From assembly GCA_028554755.1 (NCBI GenBank), contig JAPTOF010000021.1:261501-325500 (forward strand): a stretch of DNA of 64,000 nt, in the 5' to 3' direction. The notes under the pieces are model-generated. The model was given only the letters and a program-made list of their open reading frames with translations, ran no database searches and had not been told where the DNA came from. This document shows, one piece after another, positions 33,208 to 47,460 of this stretch; position 1 is the stretch's first letter; each line of letters begins with the position of its first letter. Source of the DNA: Cordia subcordata. Lineage: Eukaryota > Streptophyta > Magnoliopsida > Boraginales > Cordiaceae. Made by a program: the position numbers and the translations under genes.

Positions 33208-36200
33208 ATGACTTCAGGCAAGCCATTGCTGTTGCCATCTGAGCCTCTATCCTCTGCCAATCCCATTCCTAGACGTCATAGTTCGTCATTGAGTATTGGC
33301 TCTCTGGGACGTCTTTGTCATAATTCATCGCTATCCTCTTCCGTTTTTGACGAGTCACATGGAAATGGTTTATATGACGTGAAGGAGGAGGAGGACGAAG
33401 AGGGGGAGCTGCAGGAAGATCTTGCTCCTATTGGAGATATAAGGGGTTTAGAAGGTTCTGTTACACGCTCAACAGGGGTTGTGAAGAAGGAGTTCTGGTC
33501 AGCTGAGCTTTATTCACGCAGGGATTTTCCATTTGAATACACCCCACGGGAGAGAAAACGCTTGGTATCGTGGGGTGGTGTCATGGATCAACAGCGGAAT
33601 ATTGCAACCTTTGAAGTTTCTAGTGCCTCGCCTCGTGGCCATGTTAACATGTCTAAGCCTTCACCTCATGTCCAGGAGAAGTTAAATAAATCTCAGAGGA
33701 TTTATCACAAAAGTATGCAGCTGGAAGATAAATTATTGCATGAGAACTCTCGGTTGATCTATATTAATGATCCAAAGAGGACTAATGATAAGTTTGAGTT
33801 TTCTGGTAACGAGATCCGTACGAGCAAGTATACTCCTCTAAATTTTTTGCCGAAGAATCTCTTCATTCAGTTTCATCGGGTCGCTTATTTGTACTTTTTA
33901 GCTATTGCGGCACTGAACCAGCTTCCACCTCTTGCAGTCTTTGGAAGAACAGTATCTCTGTTTCCTCTTCTTTTTGTTCTTTCTGTGACAGCTATAAAAG
34001 ATGGGTATGAGGATTGGCGAAGACATAGGTCAGACAGGAACGAAAATAACCGCGAAGCTCTAGTGATTCAAGATGGCGAGTTCCTTCTGAAGAGGTGGAA
34101 AAAGATACTTCCTGGTGAGGTTATGAAGATCTTTGCTAATGAGTCAATTCCTTGTGACATGGTCTTGTTGGGGACAAGTGATCCTAGTGGAATTGCTTAC
34201 ATCCAGACAATGAATTTGGATGGTGAATCAAACTTGAAAACAAGATATGCTAGACAAGAAACAACTTCATTGGTACTCGAAGGCGAAACAATTTCAGGGG
34301 TTATCAGATGCGAACAGCCTAACCGGAATATCTATGAGTTCGCAGCCAACATGGAGCTTAACGGTAACAGGTTCCCACTCAGCCAATCAAATATCGTCCT
34401 GCGTGGGTGTCAGCTGAAGAACACAGACTGGGCAGTTGGTGTGGTTGTTTATGCTGGACAGGAGACTAAAGCCATGCTTAATAGTGCTGTGTCTCCATCG
34501 AAGCGAAGCAGACTGGAAACATACATGAACCGAGAAACTCTCTGGTTGTCTGTATTCCTGTTCATCATATGCCTGGTTGTGGCAGTTGGGATGGGTCTGT
34601 GGTTAAAGCGCCATGAGTCTCAACTTGATACTCTGCCATATTATAGAAAAAAGTTCTTCAACCGAGGGGAATCTCCTGGAGAAACTAACAAATATTATGG
34701 GATTCCCATGGAGACTTTTTTCTCATTTTTGAGCTCCATCATAGTTTTCCAGATAATGATACCGATATCTCTCTATATTACTATGGAGTTGGTTAGGTTG
34801 GGGCAGTCATATTTCATGATTGGGGACAAGTATATGTATGACAGTAGCAGCAATTCCAGATTCCAATGCAGATCCTTGAATATTAATGAGGACTTGGGTC
34901 AGATACGTTATGTGTTCTCTGATAAGACTGGAACTCTAACTGAAAACAAGATGGAGTTTAGAAGGGCAAGCATTTGCGGGAAAAACTATGGTGGACATTC
35001 CAGGGCTGGAACATTTAAGGATGCAAGCCTTGGAGGTATGACTGATAGACCTACTTTATTCTTGGAGATATCTGCCATTTGTTACAGTTCTTATTATAGA
35101 ATCACTAGGCAATTTAGGAATTGGTGGTTTCTTTTGCAGAACACTAACAGATTGCAGTTTTAGCACCTTTATTGTTCAAACACCATTGTACACCTTTCTT
35201 GAAATTGGAAAATAGATTAACAAATATTTGTGTAAATGTTGACTCGCCTAAAGTGTTTGTATCATTTTAATGTTGTAAAGGATTTGAGTCTTCTTGAACA
35301 TCGTTTATTGTTGACTTGTTCCCTGTAACATAGCCGAAGCTAAAAAGCTTTTGCTAGATGAAGCTAGTTGTGGTCTCACTTGTAAATCGTATCTTTTATG
35401 CTCATTTAAGAGTGTAAAAGTGAAAAAGAAGAGCAAATGAGGCGTTGTGATAATCTATTAGAATTCGTTTTAGCGATGCTGCATCTATATTGCTTATTGG
35501 AGGCAGATAGGAAAGGAAACAAAAGAAGGAACACTGTTGTGATTTTTATTTATCAAAGCTACTTGTGAGTCCTCAGAATGTGTCCTACTTTTGTCATTGC
35601 ATATAGTTGTTGAAACTTTGAAGGGATGGTGTGTGTGTCTTTACCAATTTTCCTTTATTATTACTGCTCCAAAGGCTTGCAAGTCGCAAGAGACTGGAAC
35701 CATTGCTTGGACTTTGGATCCCATTAGCAGCAAATATTTAGTCCAGAGGATTAGACACACGTTTAGGTGAGTTCGTTAATGAGGATTCTGCTCCTCCCCT
35801 GAAGGCCAGAATTCCAGCTGATATGAAATGATATGAGATCTTCTGCTATTCTCTCTGCGGCAATAATGGGTTAAAAATCTCTTTATTGAATGTGAAATAA
35901 TAACCTGACCAGTTTACAACACATCAGATTGATGAATCACTTTACATGAACCAAACCTTTAAATATCATGTTGCTTAACTTGGTTGGATGCGGTTACCTC
36001 TTTGATAACAAGCTTGTGACCCCATTATTATCCTCTCCTAGTTATCAGCACTAAGACAGATATTCCGGCAGCTTACTTTTGTCCTCCAGAGACCTAAGAT
36101 GCCTTCCATCAGGTCATGTAAAGTACAGTAAAGATTTGATCATATAATGTACAATGAAAGATGCATGCTGTTTCAATTCTTGAAGTTTTGCCCCCTTTAA

Positions 36201-39200
36201 ATTCCTTTGTTTCTCTTTGTCTTGTTCTTCCTCATATCTGTTGAGGAGTGGTCTCTTTCTGATGTAAAATGTACTCTTAAGAGTAAATTATGACTTATTG
36301 TGCATTCCATGACTAGGCCTATGCCACTTCTTCTTCTTCTTCCCTTTCTATTTTTACTTTGTCTTTGACAAATAAGGATTTCCAGTTCTCTGATGTGGGT
36401 TATTTTTCTAATGAACTAGTGCAGCCCAATCAATGGAAGCCCATGTAGGTAGAAGAAGATGGAAGCTCAAATCAGAAGTCACCACTGATCCAGAGCTCAT
36501 GGAATTGTTACATAAAGATTTAGATGGAGAAGAAAGAATTGCTGCACATGAGTTCTTTCTGACACTGGCAGCTTGTAATACAGTGATTCCTATTCTTACT
36601 GAAAGTGCATCTTTTGGTATTGGTGATAGTTTGGCAGCCATTGAGTATCAGGGGGAATCTCCTGATGAACAAGCGTTAGTGTCTGCTGCCTCAGCTTATG
36701 GCTATACACTCTTTGAGCGGACGTCTGGCCATATTGCTATAGATGTGAATGGTGAGAAACTAAGGTATGAGATTCTCTGACTTCATATTTTCACTGTCGG
36801 ACATGGTTCTCTGATCTCACTGTGAGAAACAAATGTATGGTGAGATCATACAAATCAATCAGGCATCTTTTTGTGGTTGGATTTTCCCTTTCATCTGCCA
36901 TATTCTAATACTCTCAGGCACATCAGCCTGATGTTTCTTTACCATGTCTTCCTGTTCTAGATTTTTCACTTGATGAGCATCTGGTCCCGTGATTATTAGC
37001 AACAGTTGGTTTGCTTTCTGATTTTGGACCTAGAGTTGTAAAACTCTCTTCCTTTAGTAGCTGAAGAATGGAAACAATCAAGATTGTCTAAGGCTGGTTT
37101 GGGCTTGGAAGGGTGGGTAAAATATTGGGAAAATAGAGTTTAGGGCTTGGTAATGGTTAAGAGAGAGGTTCTTAGCTAAAAGAATGGGGAGAGAATGAGT
37201 TGAGGGATTGTTTGGGTGCTAAGGGACAACACCTGAGCATATAAAAAGAAAAAAAAGAAAGAAGAGATGAAATGGAGAGACATCGTTTCTCCTTCTCAGG
37301 GCTAAGCATATTATGTCATAAATTATCAAATAATCCCTATTCAGCTTTGCCTCTGGATTAAAAGACTATGAATATAGGCCTTGGGGTTTCTTGACCCTTA
37401 ATCACGACTTAAAATTTTATGACACCTAATACAGTTAGGTTATATCGATTAAGAGACTTTTCTAGAAAAATGAGCAATTTCTATTAGATTCAAACAAAAT
37501 TTATAACTAATTTAAGGTTCTTGGAAATGATCAAAAGAAAGTTCCTGATGGTAGTAGCATTTGTTAATGAATAAGCCTTTTTACTGCCTCAAATCAATGG
37601 TCTAAAATGGACTGAACTGGAAATTTGTGACTTACACTGTTACTGTGTGTGTCTCCCCCCACAACCCACCCAGCCTTCCCCCTTTCTTCTTCTCCTCTCA
37701 TCCTCCTGATGCTTTGTTCACCATTCAAATGAATCAGCTCATCCACATCAAATAAATCCAATGGTTTACCAGTTTAGCACTGCATCACAGATTTTGCAAA
37801 TCACTTTGCTTCTATGTGATTTTTTTCATGTACTGGCAATTTTCATAATTTCCAGCCAAGAAAGATTTGGTATTAATATGTCATATCAGTTTGTATTTCT
37901 GTATAGATATGATCATGTCTCATTGATTTACGTGTGAGAGAAGAAACATATTATAGCAAAGAGGCATTTATAACATATTTAATTCTATTTTAGTTTTTGT
38001 TTTGAATTTCCAATCTCCAGTCAGAACTGTGAGTTAGTGAAGTTGTGGGTGTTTTCACTTTTAGGATCTTTTGGTTTATTACTACAGAACTTTTGCCCTG
38101 CCATTTAACACATGGAATTAATCCAGGTTCTTACTCCGCATGGGTCTTGCGTTTTCATATTCTTTTCAAAATATAGAGAGGTCATAGATTAATCAATTAA
38201 TCAAATATTCTTTTACTAAAATTTGAGTAGAAAATCACGACAGGCTTTAACTGATAATCAGCTGCTGTACATCTGCACATGCTCTTTTTTCTAAAAAAAT
38301 ATATATTTTTTTCCTGTTCATGCTCATGCTATAGTGATTTGATCCATGTGGACCTGATGGTTATTGACAATCATGTAGATTGCTGTTTTGATCTACCCTA
38401 TAATCTGGGTTTTGATGTCATCTCCTATGTTGTCGTTTCTCTGTCTCCTCTTTGCTTGAATTTCAAGTAATTTGATGGTTACGATTGCATGTGAAATGCA
38501 GGTTGGATGTTTTGGGTCTACATGAGTTTGACAGCGTTCGCAAAAGAATGTCGGTTGTTATCAGATTTCCAAACAATGCTGTGAAGGTCTTGGTGAAAGG
38601 GGCTGATACTTCAATGTTAAGCATTTTGAAGAAAAATCATGAAAGAGATGATAACTTGAGGCACGCAACTGAGAATCATTTGAATGAGTATTCTTCCAAA
38701 GGCTTGCGCACCCTTGTAGTTGCAGCCAGAGATCTTACAGGCAAAGAACTTGAGGAGTGGCAGTACATGTATGAGGATGCTAGTACATCCTTGACTGATA
38801 GGTCTATAAAATTGCGTCAAACAGCAGCTCTCATTGAATCCAACTTAACTCTACTTGGGGCCACTGCAATTGAGGACAAGTTACAAGAGGGTGTACCTGA
38901 AGCTATTGAATCACTGCGCCAAGCAGGTGTAAAGGTGTGGGTTCTTACCGGAGATAAGCAAGAGACTGCAATTTCAATTGGTCTTTCTTGCAGACTCTTG
39001 ACTGCAGATATGCACCAGATTATTATAAATGGAAATTCAGAGAGTGAGTGCAGAAAGCTGTTGTCAGATGCTATGGCCAAATATCATTTGAAGTCGTTGT
39101 CCAGCTATAGAAATCAGAACTTGCAATGTGAAAAGATTGATGAAAATGACAATCATGAAAATCCTGTTGACTCGAAATTGTCAGGTTTACAGCAGCAGTA

Positions 39201-41074
39201 TTTTGGACAGGAAGCTGGAATTTCAAGTGCTCCTTTAGCACTTATCATTGACGGAAATAGTCTAGTGTACATACTAGAGAAAGATCTGGAGTGTGAGGTA
39301 TGAATTATTTCCTACGCTTGTCAGTTGGAAAATGTACCTGTTTCTCTGATGGCTTGAGATCTATCCTGGTATTCTTTTTACACGTTAGAATTGTTATTTT
39401 CTTAAGTGATACTTTTTTGTTGTTCAACAGCTGTTCGATCTTGCAACGTCATGTAGAGTTGTGCTCTGTTGTCGTGTTGCACCTTTGCAGAAAGCTGGAA
39501 TTGTTGACCTAATCAAGAGCCGTACTGATGATATGACACTAGCGATAGGGGATGGTGAGTTGATAATTTGTGAAGGGTATATCAGATATGATATTTTTGG
39601 TTAGCTTCAGTTTAAATGTGATAAAAGGGAAGTACATTTGCAATGGATTATTTGCCTATATTAATATTCCTGAAATATAGAACGAGATTATAGGAATTTT
39701 TTGGATTTTGTATGCATCTGATGGACTAAATCTTTGTAGGAGCCAATGATGTTTCAATGATTCAAATGGCGGATGTGGGTGTTGGAATTTGTGGTCAGGA
39801 GGGGCGTCAAGCAGTGATGGCATCAGATTTTGCCATGGGACAGTTCAGATTTTTGAAAAGATTGCTATTGGTGCATGGACATTGGAATTATCAACGTGTT
39901 GGTTATTTGGTGCTTTATAACTTCTATCGTAATGCGGTGTTTGTATTGATGCTTTTCTGGTATATGCCATTTCCTTTGATTCTATTGCCATAGTTTTGTT
40001 TCTTTTCTTTTTGTTGCTTCTCTTAATATTACTTTGTTCTTTCCTTAGGAGACTTTTACTTGTATTCTGATTATCTTCTTGACTAATCTCAACTTTGAAT
40101 AATTTCATCAGCGTCTGGTGCATTTCAGATTGGATCACTAAGATGTTGCTCTTGCCTTTTTTACCTTGCACTGTGCTTATGTACCGTTTGAAAAGTTACT
40201 AATTAGGTTTTTAAGTATTATTTGATGCATGGTAAGACATGTTACAGGGTCATTTTTCAACTGAGTCCTTTTTCTCTTTTTCCTGCAGGTACATTCTCTC
40301 TGCTGCTTTTTCCACAACTTCTGCACTAACGGACTGGAGTAGTGTTTTCTATTCTGTGATCTACACTTCAGTACCTACTATTGTTGTTGGCATTCTGGAC
40401 AAGGATTTAAGTCATAAGACGTTACTCCAGTATCCTAAACTCTATGGCGCTGGCCACAGACAAGAAAGTTACAATATGCACCTCTTTTGGATCACAATGA
40501 TTGACACACTGTGGCAGAGTCTCATTCTCTTCTATATACCTGTATTTACTTATCGGGAGAGCACAATTGACATATGGAGTATGGGTAGCCTATGGACTAT
40601 TGCTGTTGTTATACTTGTGAATATGCACTTGGCAATGGATGTTCGACGTTGGGAAATATTTACTCACTTAGCAGTATGGGGATCAATTTGTATTACATAT
40701 GGCTGTGTGGTGATATTGGACTCCATACCTGTTTTCCCGAACTATGGGTCAGTATATAATCACGCTGGTTACTATGTTGCATTAAGGATATGCATTCATT
40801 AAAACTTATTTGTTTTTGTTTAGCTTTTATATTTGTCATTCTTATATCTTGAATATAAGAAATGTCTACATTGTGCAGGACAATATACCATCTGGCAAAG
40901 TCACCGACCTATTGGCTCAACATTCTGCTCATAATAATTGTAGGATTGCTCCCTCGCTTTTTTTTCAAAGTCATATATCAAACTTTCTGGCCATCAGATA
41001 TACAAATAGCTAGAGAAGCAGAGATATTTCGGAAGCGGCCTAGTGATTTGGGCCAAAGCACGGTCAGTACTTAG
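33208..41074 (+). CDS. ALA1: P4-type phospholipid-transporting ATPase (flippase), ALA1-like
   Basis: Seven coding exons, 33208-35035, 36425-36764, 38502-39297, 39431-39554, 39740-39959, 40289-40747 and 40879-41074, join in frame to 1320 residues. Landmarks: [11 protein letters not shown] and [19 protein letters not shown] (first membrane region), actuator-loop [11 protein letters not shown] (338-341), catalytic Asp572 in [47 protein letters not shown], the hinge [19 protein letters not shown], then C-terminal membrane helices. P4-ATPases move phospholipids from the outer to the cytosolic leaflet, usually with an ALIS/CDC50 partner; Arabidopsis ALA1 acts at the plasma membrane in cold tolerance and antiviral RNAi. 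The N-terminus (about 1-175) is longer than in Arabidopsis ALA1 and includes an acidic run [12 protein letters not shown]. Introns 1 and 2 are 1.4 and 1.7 kb. No disabling change seen. Confidence 0.94.
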
Positions 41075-44000
41075 GCTGATGTGCATACTGTATAGCCTTC
41101 CTGTCAACCCTGCTCAATATAGCTTCCCTTGAGTTTGTCGGGCATGTGCTTGTTTGGTGAGTCCACTTATGAATTTTAAATTTTCAAGCATTCTGATTCT
41201 CTAAGATTCATTGTAAGGATTCTGCTTTTCTAAAATGACATGTATTCATTGGAACCTTGTTTAATTAGCTTTGATGGTGAACTCACTTGATGCTGAATTC
41301 TTGTACTACCAATTTTGCAGTTGATCAGTTTTTCTAATAATACTCTATGTAGAGAATAGGACGCTGTTATGGTAATTCTGTTCCTGTAGTTTCGATGTGT
41401 AATAAAGTTGAAATGGGACAGTTCAATTTTTTATTTCCTGAGTAACAGTAGATTTTGCGTCAGCTAGCTTGCCGGTGATTGGTTGGTTGAAGAACATGGC
41501 CCTCTTTTTGTGCCGAAGTTTCAACCAAGCTCAATTGGCGCAAACTTATGTGGTGTGTGGCTATTTAATATCACTTTATCTAGCTTTAAGTTAGCGCCTA
41601 ATTGCATAATTTTACAAGTTGCCATTTACTGCTACTAGAATAGATTCTTCAACCATGACTTAGACATTTCAAATCATCTCTCTTGTGATTTTGGATCTAG
41701 CCGTATCTTTCTTGCCTCCTCGTCCTTTGTTCAGTTTTCAAGATTCTGGATCTGAGAATGAAATAATAAGATTGAAAAAGGTTATAAATGATGCTCATTT
41801 AATTATTTTCCTTCTTTTACTTGTGGACTTTGCTGATACTTGAAGTCTTGAATTCTTCAGTTGAGTTGTGGTTGCTGATTGCCAAAGTAGGACTTGTAAA
41901 CCAATACAAAAGGAGAGAGCTTGGATTCACTGGTTGAATGTCATAAAGGGGAAGAGAGGGAGACTCAAATTCAAGGAGAGTTGATTGTTGGCGACTGAAG
42001 ATATGATGACCCTATGGAGGAGTGAAATGGCAAATAAAGCCTGAAAGAGGATGCTTGAACACTCTGCTTTATAGTTGTGGGATGCGGATTGCCAGGTGAA
42101 ATGGCGGGTTGAGTGTTCACGAGGTGAACCTCTGCCAGCTTCAGTAGTGGCTGGAGAAGAGAAAGGAGAGAAGTGAAATTGAATATAGATACATAAAGAA
42201 AGTGAAGTATATAATAGTCTTGTGTAAAGATCAGATGTGTAATTCTTACACTTGTAACAAATTAAAGCAAGTTTTTCGCTCATCTCAGGTATGTCTTTTC
42301 TTATAGACTTGAAATTTTAATAAGCAGCTAATGGTATGACAAGCTAGGAGATATCTGTATCATGTTGCTCGTAAGCAAGCCCTGTAGTATTTACAGCGAG
42401 GGTGTCAATGGCTCAAAGGCATCTCCCAGTAACGAGGAATCCAGAAATACCCTGTAATTTCCAGTGAATTAAATGCACACCCCAGCTGGCTATTCGCAGG
42501 AAGCTAGGGGACTAGATGTGTATCTGTTGTACATGCACCTTTCTTTTTCTTTTTCTTTTTCCTTTGCTACTTCTGGTCAAAATTTATGCCTCTGCCTTTG
42601 CTGATACATCGAGTAAGGGACCTTGATGCAGTTTACTTGTGTTGATGAATCTCAGTTTCTGGTTGCATTTAGCGTAAGTGCAAACTTGAGAAACTACAGC
42701 TGTTTATTTTAGCTGATTGGGAAAGCTTGGAACCTCGGGTAGCGTTTTAGTCGTTTCTTTATTTGTCGAATAAAGGTGTTTTGTAGAAGGACGACTCTAA
42801 TGAATGTTGATTAGTTTATTGTCTTGAAAATAATTTCAGGAACTCCAGAATTAGCATTTCAGTTAAATCATAATTGTCCTACTTGTTTATATTCTGAAAT
42901 TTGTTGGTGCTAGTGCAGCAATGAATTAGCAGCAAGTGTGTGCGTGTGTGAAATGGAGTACACCTTTTCTGTGTGGTGTGAAATGGAGAGTAAACCTTTT
43001 CCTCTTGTGAGACTTTTAATTGCTCTGTCCAATTAAGGATTCCATTTGCAGTAAATAGTCGAATTTGCTCGGCAGTTGAGACCCATCTGTGTGTGTGAGC
43101 CAGGGGCGTGGGGGGTGGGGGGTGGGGGGAGGGGGGGGAGGGGGGGGTTCTCTTTTCAAACGTGTGAAGTAGGATGGCAATGGAGCGATATTTGTTACTC
43201 CTACTTCTCACATGTTCATAAAATTCCTATTCCTACCTTTACCTTTTCCATATACTTCAGTACCGAGACAAGTTCCCAGCCTCCTATTGCCGTTCTTGCC
43301 TGGATGAAAGAAAAATTTTGCCTCCCTCCTATAGATTATTGGCTAACAAAGTCAATAGTATTAAAATTTTTTTGAAGTATAATAATACATAAGAACATAT
43401 TAAAAATAAGTTAACTTGTACCACTAATTCAATGAAATTTCTAATAATACAATGTTTATATTAAAAATATATAAAAATATATTTTATATAAGTATATAAT
43501 GATAAATGTTTGTATTAAAAATATATAACGACATACTAAAAGTAACAAATATACTTATATAGTAGGCAGGGTAGATAAATTTTCACCTTGCCAAAACCCC
43601 GCCTCTAGCAAAGGTTTTTGTCAAAAATCCCACCCTATTCTTGCGTTACTCTCGTAGAGTAGAGCAAGATGGAATACTATTGTCATTTCTAATGTGGTTT
43701 ATTCTTGAGATAAGCCACATTCCGTCTTCATTGCTGTGCGATAAGTTGGTATCTTTGGGAGGTCTTACCGCATGTGAAGAGAGAATAAGCTTTTGAAGTT
43801 GATTCCCTTACGGTTTATGAAAGAAGAAAAGATGCCATTGGCGTTACGCGGAATAAATGTAGAATCATTTATTACTTATATGGGGACTGGGGAGTTAAAA
43901 GCAAAACTCAAACAGTTCACATTGTTATTTCTTATATGACTATCTCCTTGGTCATATTGAGTGGTGAATTTTGGTATAGGGGTTGGATAACTTTGAATTT

Positions 44001-46006
44001 TTCGTTTTTCCTTTTGTTTCTGAGTTTGAGTTATGCGTCAAGATTCACGTGCTTTGAAAATTACTTGAAAATATTCTGATTACTGGGGATCACTATCTAC
44101 ATCTTCATTGTAAAATAATTTTATGTTATTTTAACTGATAACAATATATTTATCTGTCTATTCTATATATATTATTAGCTTTGCCCCGTTTTTGACGTCG
44201 CTTGATAACGAGTCACAAAGCCAAGGCCAATGCGACAAGTCGCTGTAGAATTGACTGTACACGGTTGACCAGCTTCTACATGTGAACGCATGTTTTGAAT
44301 TTTGGACCGCCCTAGTGTGAACTCTCTCCTTGTTCTCATCTAATGACTCTATACTTTCCCACCAAGGAAAAAAAAAAAATTCTTTTAATATCTATTTCTT
44401 TTAATATAAAACGATATCTACACACCCCATCAACATTATGTAGCTGAGTAAGGTTCATTATATAGGTATTGATGTGACAATTTCGGAATATTTAGAAGGA
44501 TAAAATTTTTACATATACTAAATTGCTTCTAAAATTATTATTAAATCGAAATGCCACGTAACCTTGGCCAACTCTAATTGCTCTCTTATTTTTTTCCTTG
44601 CATCTAAGAAATTTGTAACATTTTCTTACTTAGAGAAATTCTTTAGCTCAATTTTACTTTAATAGTTTCTCTATTTTTAATCAAACTTTTGTTTAAAGAA
44701 ATTTCTATTTTAGATTTCCTAATATTGTTATAGGGAATAGATTTGCTATCCTACATGTGGAAATATTCATATTTAATTTAAAGGACGAGTTAAACAACTC
44801 TACATGTAGAAATAGCGATGGTAATTTACTGAAGGAATTTTTCCCCAAATATTTCTCTATACGTGGGGAAAAAAAAAAAATTGGAGAATCTGTTAGAGCC
44901 ATATTGCAAATGCCGTTTCACATATTCCAACATGAAGTCTTATATGCCCAGTTACTGTGATTGTGAATTTGTGATGGTGGGATGGGCAAGAAAAAGATTG
45001 GTTAATGCCTAATATATCCTCAGTGAGATTAACTAGGCTTTTTTTTTTTAATTAAAAAAAAAGACTAAGACTAGATTAATGGAAATGGAAGATTAATATA
45101 AATACAGTGAGTTTAAATGGACCCAACATCGGACCAAAACCATTTCATATCATTAATTTTAAAAATCTTAATTATTTATGTGTATAGAATATAATTTTAA
45201 CTATTTATAAAATTTCAAATTTTAAAAAGAGCAAGTAATGGAAAAAAGAAAAAGCATCTTCAAAAAATTACCTCTTTTGAAATTTGACTGTCATCAATAA
45301 TTGAGAATCCTAGTCCTCCAACATCTACCTAAAGTTTAAGATGCATTGGGATTAATAAACAGATAATATAATAATTTAAAGAAATAATTTAAACAATTGA
45401 GATTACATTTTCAACAAGTAATAATAATTGAGGTTCTAATTTTAGAAGGTGATAAAAAATAGATTTGGATTTGGGGGGTAAAAAATGAAAGAGAAAAGAT
45501 GGTAGTGTAAAACCTGACATAATAGATGAGGTGGGGGGATGACAAAGCGTAGCAACGTCACTAACATGGCGTACAATGGCTCGACAAACTTTTAGAATCA
45601 GTAGAGGAACGCGCCACACACGATGCGTGTGAAAATAGCTCCAAACAATAAAAGCTCTCTGCCTCGTACCTGCGTGTGAAAAGATAAAACTTTTTTTTTG
45701 TCGTCCTCAAAGATGACAAAGTTTGTATTATTGACGCGATGATGTGCGCGAGTTGGGGGCGGGGTTAGGGGGTGGGGTTTGATATCTATACATGATATGC
45801 AAGATAAGATCCACGAATTTTCCTAGCACGAAAACCTCTAGCTTCTTTCTTTTTAACTTTTTATTTTTATCTTCCAAATATATATATATAAATGTGCGCA
45901 TCACGATTTATTTGATATGTAAAACCCCTCTTCCAGTTCCACATCTCTTTAGAGATATCTAATCCTAACTTCAGTTATTATCGCCTTTTGGTGGGTGGGT
46001 AAGCTA
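41075..46006. other. Spacer between ALA1-like and WRKY genes
   Basis: Roughly 4.9 kb with no supportable gene. The first 350 bases are 3' UTR, with an aataaa signal near 41400. A G-rich tract lies at 43103-43147. AT-rich repeat-like DNA at about 43370-43640 includes a gcaaaggtttttgtc-type unit that may be a degenerate MITE. The final kilobase is the WRKY promoter, where a W-box-like TTGACT occurs near 45282. Confidence 0.5.
43103..43147 (+). repeat. G-rich tract, candidate G-quadruplex
   Basis: At least six runs of four or more G separated by single T, A or C bases on the plus strand. It is non-coding, about 2 kb past the flippase stop codon. Confidence 0.75.
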
Positions 46007-47460
46007 ATGATCATGTCACACACAGAGACCATGGAGTTGTGTGAATGGGGGCCTGAAAATATATCAAAGAATGGCAAAAGGGCAATTGAAGAGCTGATTC
46101 GAGGACGTCGACTCACCACCCAACTTCAAGCAATTATCCGGCAACCCTCTGCTGTTGCTGATTCGTGGTCGTCGGAATCGGATCTGGTGCTGAAAATCTT
46201 GGAATCACTAAACGAAGCTATTTCAATACTCAAGACCTCAACTGAGAGGGATCAGCTGGCAGCTGCTAAGAGTACTCATGATGACGCCCCCAAATCCGAA
46301 GATTCAAGTGAGAGTTGCAAGACATCGTCTGCATTTAAAGCCCGAAGAGGTTGCTGCAAAAGAAGGTATATTTCTTTCTTCAACCTAACTACTACTGCCA
46401 CTCCTCTGCTTTAGCCCATAACCATTTTTTGCCTTTTATTTTTTATTTTATTTAAATATTCTAGGACTACTCTGCTTTAGTTGTGTAATGAACCCCATCC
46501 AAGAGGTGTTTAGTACAATCAATTTGGTAGCAATTAAAATTTTGTCGCATGAGCGCTGAAGAATCACTTGTGGTACTTTGGTTTGTCATTAGCAGGAGAA
46601 CTTCAGAGACATTGAGAAGAGAGACACCAAATTTGATTGAAGATGGGCATTCGTGGAGAAAATACGGCCAAAAATTCATCCTCAATGCCAAACACCCAAG
46701 GTTGGTTCTTTTATTTTATTTTATTTTAAATTTTAGTATTGTATTTGCAATTAGACAGCAAACAACATGTGGAAAAAATATCCAACAACAACAAAGTGCC
46801 ACTATTCATTGATTTATTAGTTAAGCATCATCATCATCATCATCTCAATCATTTTAATATAATAATATTGAAAATTAATTGAATTAAAAATTATATGGCA
46901 GAAATTACTTCAGATGCACCCACAAGTACGATCAAGGGTGCCAAGCCACAAAACAGGTGCAAAAGGTGGAGGATGATCCACCCCGATTTGTGACCACCTA
47001 CTACGGCCGTCACACTTGCCGAAATTTACTCAAAGCAGCACCCCAAATCATCCTGGACTCTCCAGAGATCGATGCTGATAAAGATTCCTCCATCCTATTA
47101 AGCTTTGCAGCCGCGTCAAACACGAATCCAATTATTATTGGCAACAATCAATCATCGTCATCAAGCAAGACTTGCGATAATATTGGTGCCTGCACCAGCT
47201 TTCCACCTGCTTCTTCATCCTCGTCCTTATCGGTGAAAGAGGAAATCAAGCAAGAGATTCAAAGCTTGCACCAATACAGACCGGCCTTATTTCCATCTCA
47301 TGATGATGATGATGATGATGATGATGAGTGCAATTATCTAACAAATTTCAAAGCTTATTCCAGCTGCACACCAAGCCCTCGCAGCTGCTCGGAGATGGAT
47401 ATGATGCGGATGCCACCCGTCCTCCTTGATTTTGATGATGTTTTGCAATTTGAGTTTTGA
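46007..47460 (+). CDS. Group III WRKY transcription factor (WRKY70/54-like)
   Basis: Three exons, 46007-46365, 46596-46700 and 46902-47460, join to 340 residues. The first ATG at 46007 is used; a second ([12 protein letters not shown]) is two codons on. The DNA-binding domain is interrupted by an intron at the usual group III position: [31 protein letters not shown]. The zinc ligands fit C-X7-C-X23-H-X-C, the group III signature. The N-terminus ([15 protein letters not shown]) and the basic GCCKRR before the domain resemble WRKY70/WRKY54, which bind TTGAC W-boxes in the nucleus and balance salicylate and jasmonate defence and senescence. The C-terminal half has an eight-Asp run from (GAT)8 at 47302-47325 and an acidic end, [10 protein letters not shown], a likely activation region. 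The exact orthologue is not certain. Confidence 0.92.

Noticed and set aside
41927..42283. 118-codon minus-strand frame past the flippase gene
   Set aside because: Composition and lack of any recognisable motif suggest chance; it lies in 3' flanking DNA.
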